Shown: positions 7,287-15,632, counted from the stretch's first letter. The stretch: DNA of 21,003 bases from an uncultured Victivallales bacterium (GCA_903834675.1 CAILKC010000653.1:1-21003); one strand, 5' to 3'. Translations and numbers: made by a program. Notes: generated by a model from the sequence alone, not told the origin.

Positions 7287-7841
7287 TCATGGCTCATTCG
7301 TTCCCGGTTCACGGGTTCGCTGCCACTGCCGCCAGGCCTCGTAAAGGGCGACGGCGGCGCAGTTGCCGACGTTGATGGAATTCTTGACCCCCAGGGCCGG
7401 CAGGCAGGCAACCGCATCGCACTGGGCCAAAGCCTCAACCGACACGCCGAGGGCCTCATTCCCAAGAACCAACGCGGCGGGAAAGCGGAAGGGGACATCC
7501 CAGACCGCGGCGACCCCGACCGCGGTCTCGAGCGCGCAGACCCAGTAGCCCGCCGCCCGCAGCGTCTGCACGGCGGCGGCGGCGCTCTGGCAGGACTCGC
7601 AGGGCACCAACCGATCACAGCCGCGGGCAGTCTTAGCCAGCTTGGGATGAGGCGGCGTAGCCGTATACCCACAGGTGATGATGCGCTCGGCCCCGACCGC
7701 TTCGGCCAGACGGAAGATGTTGCCGACGTTATGGGCGCTGCGTAGGCGGTCCAGCACCAGGGTGACGGGCAGCGCCGCCGAGCGCACCGGCTCCTGCCGA
7801 TCCCGGACGGACACCTCGACCTGGAAACCGCTGGCCGCCAT
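7287..7841 (-). CDS. SpoU-family RNA 2'-O-methyltransferase (short form)
   Basis: A 184-residue SPOUT-fold enzyme that methylates a ribose 2'-OH in tRNA or rRNA using S-adenosylmethionine. All three SpoU motifs are present: motif 1 DRLRSAHNVGNIFRLAEAVGA (31-51, with the key Asn and Arg), motif 2 LVLGNEALGVS (124-134) and motif 3 LPALGVKNSINVGNCAAVAL (148-167), which form the knot and the cofactor site. There is no N-terminal substrate-binding domain, unlike the second methyltransferase at 14850-15632, so it resembles TrmH/TrmL-type tRNA enzymes; the substrate cannot be assigned. The start at 7841 gives the expected family length and lies 13 bases after rpoN. Confidence 0.9.
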   Translation of the reverse strand: MAASGFQVEVSVRDRQEPVRSAALPVTLVLDRLRSAHNVGNIFRLAEAVGAERIITCGYTATPPHPKLAKTARGCDRLVPCESCQSAAAAVQTLRAAGYWVCALETAVGVAAVWDVPFRFPAALVLGNEALGVSVEALAQCDAVACLPALGVKNSINVGNCAAVALYEAWRQWQRTREPGTNEP

Positions 7842-7854
7842 CGGCGCCCCCCCG

Positions 7855-9312
7855 TCAGTAACCGCGCCGCAAGTGCGACGGCGCCATCCCCAGCTCCTCG
7901 CGGTACTTCGCCACGGTGCGGCGGGCCACGTCGAACCCCTGCTCCCTGAGCAGCGCAACCAGCTTCTGATCCGACAACGGGTGACTCCGTTCCTCACCCT
8001 CAACCAGACTCTGAATCTTCTGCTTGATGCCCAGGCTGCTGACCTGCGCACCGTCGTCGCCGCGATAGCCGGTGTTGAAGAAGTGGCGGAAGGGAAACAA
8101 CCCGTGCGGCGTCTGCACGTACTTGTTCGCAATGGCACGGCTGATCGTGGTTTCATGGACGCCGACGCGCTCAGCCACCTGGCTCATGACCAACGGACGC
8201 ATGTGCTCCACGCCGTGGTCCAGAAAATCGCGCTGCAGCTCGATCAGCGTCTCGGCGATGCGTTCGATGGTGGACTGACGCTGGCCGATGGCGCGCATCA
8301 GCAGACGGCTGCCGGTGATCTTCTCGCGAAGGTAGCGTTTGTCGGCGGCGGAGATGGCCGGATCCTCGAGCATCTCGAGATACTGCGGCGCAATGCGCAG
8401 CCGCGGGCCGTAGGCGCGGTTCGAGCGGGCGTGCCATTGTCCCGCACCGTCCTTCTCGATAAACACCTCAGGATAGACAAAGTCAATGCCCGAAACCGAC
8501 ACCTGATTGCCGGGATAGGGATTCAGGGAACGAATCCGCGCCAAGAGCACATAGACATGCGCCGGAGAGGTGTGTAACGCCTTTGCGACCTGTGGTATAC
8601 GATTGCGTGAAACGTCCTCCAGGTGGCGCTCGACAAGCTGGTACTCGAGGCTGCCGCGACGCCCCTGGCGCTCCAATTGCAGGAGCAGACACTCGCGCAG
8701 GTCCCGAGCGCCCACCCCGGCGGGCTCGAAGGTCTGGACCAAGTCAAGGCCCCGGCGAACGCTGTCCAGGTCGGTCTGCAGCGCCGTCGCGATGTCGGCC
8801 GGGTGGGTGCGCAGGTAGCCGCTCTCGTCAATGCTGCCGACGATGTGTGTGCAGAGCTCGCGCAGACGGTCATCCGTGATCTCGTTTTCGCGCACCTGCT
8901 GCAACAGGTGCTCCTGCAGGCTAGGCTCAGCCGTAAGGGAGTCGAACATGAACTGCCGACGCTCGAGGTCCGCGTCGCTGTAGGACGCCTGCGGCGCGTA
9001 ATCGCGCCATGAATCGGTGAGCTGGATCATGGTGGCCAGGGACTCATCGCGCTCGGCGGCGGCCGCGGCGACGTCCTCCCGCAACTGCGGCGCGCTGACC
9101 GTATCGTCCTCCAGCGGATTTCCGGCCAGGGTCTCCAGCCCGGAATCAACCAATTCCAGGGTCGGATTCTGCTCCAGTTCCTGGTTGATGCGCTGTTCCA
9201 GTTCCGGAATCGTAGCCAGCAGAATCTGCAGCGCCTGGATCTGCTGCGGCGCCATGATCTGCTCTTGGCGGAGCGACTGGACGAGCTGTTGTGTGAGTTC
9301 GAACGAGGCCAT
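7855..9312 (-). CDS. rpoN: RNA polymerase sigma-54 factor
   Basis: Alternative sigma factor recognising -24/-12 promoters and needing an AAA+ enhancer-binding protein to open them. All three regions are visible in 485 residues. Region I is the glutamine/leucine-rich activator-contact part (QQLVQSLRQEQIMAPQQIQALQ, about 8-29). A long core-binding region follows with FDSLTAEPSLQEHLLQQV and the AGVGARDLRECLLLQL motif. Next come the helix-turn-helix (SQVAERVGVHETTISRAIANKY) and the diagnostic RpoN box ARRTVAKYRE starting near residue 463. It is the first gene of a leftward five-gene run. The usual partners (lptB before it, hpf and PTS genes after it) are absent, which is unlike the proteobacterial arrangement. 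Confidence 0.96.
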   Translation of the reverse strand: MASFELTQQLVQSLRQEQIMAPQQIQALQILLATIPELEQRINQELEQNPTLELVDSGLETLAGNPLEDDTVSAPQLREDVAAAAAERDESLATMIQLTDSWRDYAPQASYSDADLERRQFMFDSLTAEPSLQEHLLQQVRENEITDDRLRELCTHIVGSIDESGYLRTHPADIATALQTDLDSVRRGLDLVQTFEPAGVGARDLRECLLLQLERQGRRGSLEYQLVERHLEDVSRNRIPQVAKALHTSPAHVYVLLARIRSLNPYPGNQVSVSGIDFVYPEVFIEKDGAGQWHARSNRAYGPRLRIAPQYLEMLEDPAISAADKRYLREKITGSRLLMRAIGQRQSTIERIAETLIELQRDFLDHGVEHMRPLVMSQVAERVGVHETTISRAIANKYVQTPHGLFPFRHFFNTGYRGDDGAQVSSLGIKQKIQSLVEGEERSHPLSDQKLVALLREQGFDVARRTVAKYREELGMAPSHLRRGY

Positions 9313-9574
9313 GTTTCACGCCTGCCGCGGGGGTCGTAACGGCGAGCTGTGCGCAGGCTCCCGACGGCCCTCCCAATGTAGCGCTCCGGGAGCTGCGCCG
9401 CCAGCTTGAGCGCACGGGTCGACCAGGGTGGAAAACGGCCCCTCCCGAGCTACAGTGTGCAGCGGGTCGTGACTCCTTCGGTAACCCCATTTCCCTGGCC
9501 TGTACGGGGCCGGTAGCGCCAAGCTCCTGGAGCGGGCGAAGGCCAGCGGCAAGCCAGGTTCAGCAGGCAGACTC
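9313..9574. other. Divergent intergenic region between rpoN and the WalJ-like gene
   Basis: 262 bases between two divergent start codons, so promoters for both genes should be here. I find no convincing -35/-10 pair and no RNA gene. Only small GC-rich hairpins such as GCTCC-T-GGAGC (about 9523-9533) stand out. Confidence 0.4.
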
Positions 9575-10369
9575 ATGGCGGATAGCTCCCCTTCTCTGGG
9601 CGTCACCATCCTCGGCAGCGGCAGCCGCGGCAACGCGCTGGTTCTGCACACGGCCGCGGGCGCCATACTGCTGGATGCGGGCTTCAGCGCCCGCGAGCTG
9701 GAGCAGCGCCTGGCACAGTCGGGCCTGGAGCCCTCGGCCCTGAGTGCGATCGTGATCTCCCATGAGCACACGGACCACGTCAAAGGACTGCGCGTTTTCG
9801 CGGCGCGCTATGGGCTGCCCGTGTATGCCAACCGCGGCACCGCCGCCGTACTCAGGAGTCGTGACCCCCAACTGGGACCGCTGCGGCTGTTTGCCGCCGG
9901 CAATCCGTTCCAGATCGGCCCCTTCACCGTGTATCCCTTCTCGATTCCGCACGACGCCAACGATCCGGTCGCCTTCGTCGTGCAGGCACTCGACCGACGC
10001 ATCGGCATCGCCACCGACCTGGGGCACGTGAACCACCTCGTCACCCACCAGTTGCGCGAGTGCGACCTGCTGGTCCTGGAAAGCAACCATGACCTCACCA
10101 TGCTGGGGAACTCGCAGCGCCCATGGCCCTTGAAACAACGCATCCTGAGCCGACATGGCCATCTCAGCAACGCCGCCTGCATGGACCTGCTGCGCGCCGT
10201 GGCGCATTCCCGCACCCGACACGTCGTCTTGGCCCATTCCAGCTCTGAATGCAACTGCCCCCAGCTGGTCGCCCAAGCGGTCGCGGACTGCCTGACGAGC
10301 CTCGGGCGCACCGACATCACGGCGCACATCGCGTCGCAGGACGCGCCCCTGCCCACGCTCTGGCTGTAA
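9575..10369 (+). CDS. Metallo-beta-lactamase-fold hydrolase, WalJ/YycJ type
   Basis: A 264-residue cytoplasmic hydrolase with an MBL fold. The N-terminus GVTILGSGSRGNALVLHT is the GSGSxGN signature of the YycJ/WalJ branch. The zinc ligands are in HEHTDH (63-68), with an Asp in LLDAGF, later SIPHDANDP, and the far-C-terminal SRHGHLSN. Family members in Firmicutes have been linked to 5'-3' DNA exonuclease or mismatch-repair functions and cell-wall signalling; function here is inferred only from the family. Leu-Glu-Ser-Asn-His (LVLESNHD) is also typical. The start ATG at 9575 fits the family length, although the frame stays open upstream. It is 88 bases before the first dehydrogenase gene, possibly but not certainly in the same transcript. 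Confidence 0.88.
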   Translation: MADSSPSLGVTILGSGSRGNALVLHTAAGAILLDAGFSARELEQRLAQSGLEPSALSAIVISHEHTDHVKGLRVFAARYGLPVYANRGTAAVLRSRDPQLGPLRLFAAGNPFQIGPFTVYPFSIPHDANDPVAFVVQALDRRIGIATDLGHVNHLVTHQLRECDLLVLESNHDLTMLGNSQRPWPLKQRILSRHGHLSNAACMDLLRAVAHSRTRHVVLAHSSSECNCPQLVAQAVADCLTSLGRTDITAHIASQDAPLPTLWL

Positions 10370-10375
10370 TCGGGT

Positions 10376-10405
10376 TTGACACCTTGCCGAAGCGGTGGAC
10401 ATTCT
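10376..10405 (+). promoter_or_regulatory. Candidate promoter of the dehydrogenase pair
   Basis: A perfect TTGACA (10376-10381) lies just after the WalJ-like stop codon, followed after 18 bases by the weak -10 CATTCT (10400-10405). The region to the start codon also contains CTTGCCG (10383-10389) and its inverted copy CGGCAAG (10433-10439). Suggestive only, because the -10 is poor. Confidence 0.3.
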
Positions 10406-10457
10406 GGACTGCGACTTCCTGAGTTCAGGTGGCGGCAAGCAGCGGAGGAATGTGGAG

Positions 10458-11492
10458 ATGAAAGCGGCGATTACGGATGGCCAGGGCAAAGTCTGGATCG
10501 GCGAGGTCCCCAGGCCTGAGCCCAACCCCTACCAGTGCCTGTGTCGCGTGCTGGCCTGCGCCACCTGCACCGGAACCGACACCAAGCACATCCACGACAA
10601 ACTGCCGTGGAAACAGACCTACCCGGGCATCCTCGGACACGAGAGCATCGGCGAAGTCATCGCCGTCGGGGCCAAGGTCAAGGCCTACAAGCTGGGCGAC
10701 TGGGTGCTGCGGCCAGCGGCCGTCTACCCGGGGGAGACCTTGGGCGGATTCAGCAGCATGTGGGGCGGCTTTGCTGAGTATGGCGTGGTGACCGACGGGG
10801 CCGCCATGCGCGCCGATAACCCCGGGGCCACCGTCAATAACTACGCGCGCTTCCAACTTGTGGTCCCGCGCGATCTCGGAGTGCGGCCGGCGGACTGGAC
10901 CATGATCATCACGCTGAAGGAAACCGCCAGCTATGCTTCCAGCCTGGGCGTCAAGCTCAACTCCAGCGTCGCCGTCCTGGGGGCGGGGTCCGTGGGGATA
11001 GCCATGCTGCGTTTCGCCAAGGTCTTCGGCGCCACGCCGCTGCTCGGGGTCGCCCGCCGGGATGAGCAGCTCGCCTATGCGCGCGACGTCGTCGGCGCGG
11101 ACGCCGTGGTGAATGTGAGCCGGGAAGACCCCGTGGCGCGCCTGCGCGAGCTGACCGGCGGTCGCGGCCTGGACCTGATCATCGACACCTCAGGCGATGC
11201 GGACTTTGTCGCCCGCTGCCTGCCTGCCCTGAACGACCAGGGCAAGGTGGCCGGCTATGCCACCTACCCGCGCGGCGACGCGCTGGCAAGCCACCTGCCT
11301 GCCGACAAGGTCGCCACCGGCAGGACCGGCGAGGACGTGGCGCACGAGTTCATGCTCGATGCCGTGCGGCTCGGGTTGGTGAACCTGCGAGACTACTACA
11401 CCGACACCCTGCCCCTGGCCAAGATCGCCGAGGGCTTCGCGCGGCTGGAGAGCAAGCAGGCCATGAAGCTGGTGTTCGAGATGGAGGCTTGA
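10458..11492 (+). CDS. Zinc-dependent medium-chain alcohol/polyol dehydrogenase
   Basis: A 344-residue MDR-family oxidoreductase, expected to oxidise a sugar alcohol, sugar or cyclitol hydroxyl with NAD(P). Catalytic-zinc residues are recognisable: C37 in ACATCTGTD and H61-E62 in LGHESIGEV. The Rossmann glycine motif VAVLGAGSVG is at 171-180, and the C-terminal end LESKQAMKLVFEM is typical. The four-cysteine lobe that binds the structural zinc in classic enzymes is absent. GGAGG sits a few bases before the chosen ATG at 10458; an upstream ATG at 10395 would add an unlikely N-terminus. The next gene starts 5 bases after the stop, so the two are a translational pair. Substrate unknown. Confidence 0.88.
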   Translation: MKAAITDGQGKVWIGEVPRPEPNPYQCLCRVLACATCTGTDTKHIHDKLPWKQTYPGILGHESIGEVIAVGAKVKAYKLGDWVLRPAAVYPGETLGGFSSMWGGFAEYGVVTDGAAMRADNPGATVNNYARFQLVVPRDLGVRPADWTMIITLKETASYASSLGVKLNSSVAVLGAGSVGIAMLRFAKVFGATPLLGVARRDEQLAYARDVVGADAVVNVSREDPVARLRELTGGRGLDLIIDTSGDADFVARCLPALNDQGKVAGYATYPRGDALASHLPADKVATGRTGEDVAHEFMLDAVRLGLVNLRDYYTDTLPLAKIAEGFARLESKQAMKLVFEMEA

Positions 11493-11497
11493 GATCG

Positions 11498-12496
11498 ATG
11501 AAGATCAAAGCTGTCGTTTTTCCCAAGGCCGACACCTTCGAGGTCCGTGAGTTGACCCTGCCCGAACCAGGGCCCGGCGACATCGTCGTCCGCACCGTGG
11601 TCACCGCCATCTCGCCCGGAACCGAGCGCTGGATCCTGCGCGGCAAACACCTCGGGACGCGCTTTCCCTGCGTGCCGGGCTATCACCGGCTGGGGGTGGT
11701 GGAGTGGTGCGGCGCCGAGGTCAAGGGCGTGAGCCAGGGCGAGCTGGTGTATGGCAGCGCCAACCGCTGGCTGGAGACCGAGGTGGTCTCGATGTGGGGC
11801 GCCCACGTCAGCCACTCGGTCAGCCCGGCCGCTGGCTATCGTCTCTACGGGCCCGCCGCCGCCATGCCGCGCGACAAGCAGGAAGCCCTCGCCTTCACCA
11901 TCCTCTGCGGTGTCTCCAACCGCGGCGTCAACCGGGCCGAGGTCAAGGCCGGCCAGAAGACGCTGCACATCGGCGCCGGCATCGTGGGCCATTGCGCCGC
12001 TCAGTTGGCGAAACTGCGGGGCGCCGACCCCCTGATCGTGGACAAGGACCCGGAGCGCATCGCCTTTGTTACCAAGGGCTTCCCCACCATCCCCGTGCTG
12101 AATATTGACGCTCCCGATCTCGGGCAACGCCTGAAGGAGTTCGCGCCCGCGGGCTTTGATCTGCTCCAGGACAGCGTCGGCCATCCGGGCACGATCGACC
12201 GGCTGGTGGCGCTGGTCAAGGGCCAGGGCACGCTGCTGTTGCAGGCTCAGTACTTCGACAAGCAGGCCTGCGCTATCGACTTGGACCAGATCAAGATCAA
12301 GGAGTTGACGGTCAAGACCACCTGCGGCATCCGCGCCGAGGATTGGGAACAGACTGGCGACCACCTGCTCAACGGCCGGCTGAACCTGCAGGCGCTGATC
12401 ACACACCGTCTGCCGGCAGCGCGCCTCCTGGAAGGCTACCAGATGCTGCACACTGGCAAGCCCCACAGCATCGGCATCGTGATCAACTGGGATTGA
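11498..12496 (+). CDS. Medium-chain dehydrogenase of the BchC-like type, zinc ligands not conserved
   Basis: A 332-residue MDR protein. The N-terminal domain has the SPGTERWILRG signature (39-49) and PGYHRLGVVEWCG (60-72) of the BchC/zinc-type dehydrogenase subgroup. The cofactor domain starts LHIGAGIVGHCAAQLAKLRGAD (156-177). Where classic members have the catalytic Cys and GHE, this protein has Ser39 and Gly-Tyr-His, so it may work without catalytic zinc. The start at 11498 is chosen for GGAGG nine bases upstream; a TTG at 11489 is also open. It follows the preceding dehydrogenase by 5 bases. The pair may act sequentially or on the same substrate; what that is cannot be read from the sequence. 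The C-terminus ends IGIVINWD. Confidence 0.85.
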   Translation: MKIKAVVFPKADTFEVRELTLPEPGPGDIVVRTVVTAISPGTERWILRGKHLGTRFPCVPGYHRLGVVEWCGAEVKGVSQGELVYGSANRWLETEVVSMWGAHVSHSVSPAAGYRLYGPAAAMPRDKQEALAFTILCGVSNRGVNRAEVKAGQKTLHIGAGIVGHCAAQLAKLRGADPLIVDKDPERIAFVTKGFPTIPVLNIDAPDLGQRLKEFAPAGFDLLQDSVGHPGTIDRLVALVKGQGTLLLQAQYFDKQACAIDLDQIKIKELTVKTTCGIRAEDWEQTGDHLLNGRLNLQALITHRLPAARLLEGYQMLHTGKPHSIGIVINWD

Positions 12497-12517
12497 GCCC
12501 AATACCACCCAACCTAA

Positions 12518-12606
12518 GCTGCCGTGCCGACCGCGGCAGCGCTCCCGGAAAGTAGCTCGCAACTCCGCTCGCGACTCCTCGCCTGAGGGGATGACGCCAG
12601 CGGAGT
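12518..12606. terminator. Possible bidirectional terminator between convergent genes
   Basis: Between the stop codons at 12496 (plus) and 12649 (minus) are two inverted repeats. GCTGCCG / CGGCAGC (12518-12524, 12534-12540) makes a 7-bp stem with a nine-base loop. ACTCCGCT / AGCGGAGT (12562-12569, 12599-12606) encloses a small CCTC/GAGG hairpin. Neither has a T-tract. The position suits termination in both directions; the sequence alone does not prove it. Confidence 0.35.
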
Positions 12607-12648
12607 GGCGTCCTACGTTCCTCGATCCGGGGCATGCGGACTGATGCG

Positions 12649-13383
12649 TCACATCGGCGAGATGTCCTGCACCAGCGGTTGCAGCACTAGGTCCGGCACG
12701 GCCAGATGGTCGGGCATGCTGCAGAGCTGTACCACCACCTCGCCCAGATCGAGCGGCTGAATGCACTTGCCGCGGATCTCGGGGTTATCGGTGGGGCTGC
12801 CTTTCAGGTCCGCCGCCGTGGCAAACTCCGTAGCGCCCCAGGAGGGGGTCAGCGCCGTGACGCGAACCCCATGCGGGCGCATCTCGGTGTAGAGGCCGCG
12901 GGAGAACTTGCTCAGGCCGGCCTTAGCCGCGGTATAGACGCTCCAACCCGGCCAGGCATGCAGGGCGCACACGCTGGACATGTTGATGATGGTGCCCGCC
13001 TTCTGCTGCATCATGATGGCCGCCACCCGCCGACAGCCCAGGAGGACACCGGTGAGGTTGACGGCAATCGCGGTCTCGATATCGGCATCGCTCTGCGCCG
13101 TCAACGGTGCGATGCGAATGCCGGCCCCGGCATTATTCACCAGGATGTCGATCCGGCCCCGCGCCGCCATGACCGCGCTGACCAGGCGGTCCCAGTCGGC
13201 ACCGCTCGTGACATCGGCACGGCAGGCATGCACCCCGAGGCGTACCGCGGTGGCGTTGAGAGCCTCGGCATCGCGGCCGGTGATCCAGACGTCGACGCCA
13301 TGAGCCTTCAGCGCTTCGGCGATGCCGGCGCCGTAGCCCCTACTGCCTCCGGTGACGATGGCGACGCGGTTGGCGATGTCCAT
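12649..13383 (-). CDS. Short-chain dehydrogenase/reductase
   Basis: A 244-residue classical SDR, an NAD(P)-dependent cytoplasmic oxidoreductase. The cofactor motif TGGSRGYG is at 11-18, NNAG at 83-86, the catalytic serine in NMSSV (136/137), and Y150 and K154 form the YxxxK pair. The length is normal for the family. The residue after the second beta strand is Arg in TGRD, which often goes with NADPH, but this is weak evidence. AGGAG lies nine bases before the ATG at 13383. It is the last gene of a leftward operon, 45 bases after the propeller hydrolase gene, so its substrate is probably a sugar derivative. Substrate not assignable. Confidence 0.9.
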   Translation of the reverse strand: MDIANRVAIVTGGSRGYGAGIAEALKAHGVDVWITGRDAEALNATAVRLGVHACRADVTSGADWDRLVSAVMAARGRIDILVNNAGAGIRIAPLTAQSDADIETAIAVNLTGVLLGCRRVAAIMMQQKAGTIINMSSVCALHAWPGWSVYTAAKAGLSKFSRGLYTEMRPHGVRVTALTPSWGATEFATAADLKGSPTDNPEIRGKCIQPLDLGEVVVQLCSMPDHLAVPDLVLQPLVQDISPM

Positions 13384-13428
13384 GCTGTTGTGCTCCTAGT
13401 TCTTGGAGAGTCTACCGCGGGTACGACC

Positions 13429-14829
13429 TCAAGGCGTGGCGAAGCGCAGGCTGAACAGGTCCGCGTCCTGGAGGACGACACGCAGCCGCACCGGCGTGCC
13501 GACCAGCGCGGCCAGGTCGGACCCGCTCTTCCAGGAGTACGTTCTCTCGATCTCGTCGCCGAATAGCGTCAGCGCCTCGTCCATCGCGTGTCCCGGCAAG
13601 GGCCGACCCTCGGCATCCTGCAGTTCGATACGGATCGAGCCGGCGCCGCTGGTGGCGTAGTTGAGGACAAGGCGAGTTCCGCTGAAGGTCAGCGGGCGCG
13701 ACACCATCTCGCCGCCAGCGTAGGGGCCGTTGAGGGAGGCAAAGCCGTCGAGCCTGAGGGTGTAGCGGGCCAGGTAGTGCCCCGGCTGAGCATAGCGATG
13801 CTGGTAGTAGAGACTGAGTTCGTCGGGGGCCGTCTGCGTCATGCCATAGGCCGCCATGTTGCTGCGTGACACCCAGTTGGCCCGGTCGCGCCCGGGGCGC
13901 AGAAACGCCTCCATGAAGGTGCGGGTGTAATGCCGGCCGCCGCGGCTGCTCATGAACACGCCATCCGAGACCTCGCCGGCATACTGCGGCACAATGCCGT
14001 ACTCGGCCACCTCACGGTCCGCCAAGGTCTTCCGGCCCGGATTGAAGCGCTTAGGAAACGCCAGGTACAGGTGCGGTGCGCGAAAATACGGCGCCGTGGC
14101 GTTGGTGTAGAGCTCCTCCGGCTGGGTGCGCCCGTAGTCCATCCACTCGAAATCGGTCCAGTTCACAAAGTCCTCAGAGCGCATCCGGCTGATGGTGCGC
14201 ACGCCCTTGAACTCGGTGGGGTCGCTGGCGCCAGCCCAGGTCCTGAAGTAGCTCAGGTAACAGCCCTCATGCTCTGACCAGAAAGCGACATTCTGCGAGT
14301 CAAAGGCGCCTTGGGTCAACACCGGTTCGGAGCGCAACGCCTGCCAGCGGATGCCGTCGGCAGAGACAAACGCGCCCAGGGCGGACTTGCCCTGCCAACC
14401 GACCAGACCCAAGGCCTTGAAGCGCTCTGCCGCGGGCACCCCGGGCCGACGGTCCAGAAAGGGCGTGAAATTGTGCGTCCCCTGCCCCTCGCCGCGCCGG
14501 ATGATGTTGCTCGGCCCGCCCCCCTCGACCGGATACAAACCCAGGTCCGGACGCGCAAAGGTGACCCCATCCCGGCTGGAGGCATAGCAGGTGACCTCCG
14601 GGGCCGTGCCGTCCACGCGGGGCACGCCGCGGTAGTAGAGGTGGACCGTATCGCCGTCCTGGATCACGGTCGGATAGCCGACGAAGCAGCCCTCCCACGG
14701 CTGGTCGAAGCGCAGTGCGAGGTTGGCGAACTGCGGGTGATGAAGCTGCAGCCGGGCCCCCTGGCAGCTCTCGACCAGCGCCTCGTCAACGAACAACTCC
14801 AACCGAGTGCCCAGATTCAGTGCCCGCAT
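13429..14829 (-). CDS. Five-bladed beta-propeller glycosidase-like protein (GH43/GH32-like)
   Basis: A 466-residue protein without a signal peptide, so probably cytoplasmic. The N-terminus (LGTRLELFVDEALVESCQG) and repeated blade segments such as VIQDGDTVHLYYRGV, VTCYASSRDGVTF and LGAFVSADGIRWQAL match the fold of glycoside hydrolases with a five-bladed propeller. Proteins of this pattern are abundant in planctomycetes and related groups and are often left as hypothetical or as GH43-like. Catalytic acids cannot be assigned with confidence. The C-terminal 110 residues (from about 355) look like a beta-sandwich. AGGAG lies eight bases before the ATG. It starts 20 bases after the methyltransferase gene and is followed by the SDR gene, suggesting a sugar-degrading set. 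Fold confident, activity not. Confidence 0.68.
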   Translation of the reverse strand: MRALNLGTRLELFVDEALVESCQGARLQLHHPQFANLALRFDQPWEGCFVGYPTVIQDGDTVHLYYRGVPRVDGTAPEVTCYASSRDGVTFARPDLGLYPVEGGGPSNIIRRGEGQGTHNFTPFLDRRPGVPAAERFKALGLVGWQGKSALGAFVSADGIRWQALRSEPVLTQGAFDSQNVAFWSEHEGCYLSYFRTWAGASDPTEFKGVRTISRMRSEDFVNWTDFEWMDYGRTQPEELYTNATAPYFRAPHLYLAFPKRFNPGRKTLADREVAEYGIVPQYAGEVSDGVFMSSRGGRHYTRTFMEAFLRPGRDRANWVSRSNMAAYGMTQTAPDELSLYYQHRYAQPGHYLARYTLRLDGFASLNGPYAGGEMVSRPLTFSGTRLVLNYATSGAGSIRIELQDAEGRPLPGHAMDEALTLFGDEIERTYSWKSGSDLAALVGTPVRLRVVLQDADLFSLRFATP

Positions 14830-14849
14830 GCGGTGTTCTCCTCTGCTCT

Positions 14850-15632
14850 TTACCCCAAAAGGCCGCGACGCACCGCGTCAAACAGCAGTACGGTAGCCGC
14901 CTGGGCCGCATTGAGAGACTCGGCGGCGCCGGGCATGGGAATGGTGACATGGGGGCCCAGGCCCAGGTCCGCGATACCCGTGGCCTCATTACCGATCACC
15001 AGCGCCGCCCGCAGCAGCCCAAAGGCCGGATCAAAGCAGCTCAGCCCGGCGCGCGGCACCGTGAGGTAGAGTGGCTGGCGGCCGCGCTCCGCCAACTGCT
15101 CACGCACCGCAGTCAGGCTGCCCGCCTGCACCAGCCGCAGGCTGAAGTGGGCGCCCATGCCAGCTCGCACAACCTTCGCCTCGAAAGGATCGGCGCTACC
15201 CTCGGTCAGCCAGACGCTGCTGAGCCCGACCGCCCACGCCGTACGCAGAATCGTACCCAGATTCCCCGGTTCGCGGAGGCGGTCCAACACCAGCACGAAG
15301 GGATCGGTGACCTGCGCCGGCACGCTGGTGTCAGGGCGGCGCAGGACACCCAACACGCCCTGGGGATTCTCGGTCGACGCCAAGGCCTCGAACTCCTGCT
15401 CGCTGACCTGGGCCACCGTCGCGGCGGCGGTTCGAGCCCGCTCCAGGAGGCCGCGGCCAACCACGCCTTCCGCAAAGGACGCCGTGCAAACCATGGCCTC
15501 GAGCCACTGCGGCTGCCGCGCTAAGGCTTCGGAACACGCCCGCAGACCCTCGGCCACGAACAGGTCCGACTTACGCCGACCGTGGCGACTCTGCAACTGT
15601 GTCAGCACTTGCTGTTGTCGGTGGGTGAGCAC
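14850..15632 (-). CDS. TrmH/SpoU-family RNA 2'-O-methyltransferase with N-terminal substrate-binding domain
   Basis: A 260-residue SPOUT methyltransferase. The N-terminal part (about 1-100, FVAEGLRACSEAL then VSEQEFEALASTENPQGVLGVL) is the SpoU substrate-binding domain found in RlmB-like rRNA methyltransferases. The catalytic motifs follow: DRLREPGNLGTILRTA (117-132), LVIGNEATGI (211-220) and IPMPGAAESLNAAQA (231-245). It should methylate a ribose in 23S rRNA or a tRNA; the exact nucleotide is not assignable. The start is a GTG at 15632 with AGGA close upstream. It is the first gene of a leftward operon with two sugar-type genes, a curious pairing. It differs in domain layout from the shorter paralogue at 7287-7841. 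Confidence 0.9.
   Translation of the reverse strand: MLTHRQQQVLTQLQSRHGRRKSDLFVAEGLRACSEALARQPQWLEAMVCTASFAEGVVGRGLLERARTAAATVAQVSEQEFEALASTENPQGVLGVLRRPDTSVPAQVTDPFVLVLDRLREPGNLGTILRTAWAVGLSSVWLTEGSADPFEAKVVRAGMGAHFSLRLVQAGSLTAVREQLAERGRQPLYLTVPRAGLSCFDPAFGLLRAALVIGNEATGIADLGLGPHVTIPMPGAAESLNAAQAATVLLFDAVRRGLLG

Noticed and set aside
9560..10525. 321-codon minus-strand open frame opposite the WalJ-like gene
   Set aside because: The plus strand carries the HEHTDH metallo-hydrolase signature; the antisense frame has none and crosses the start of the next gene.
11396..12766. 456-codon minus-strand open frame opposite the second dehydrogenase
   Set aside because: The plus strand encodes a clear MDR protein with a ribosome site; the antisense translation shows no family motif.
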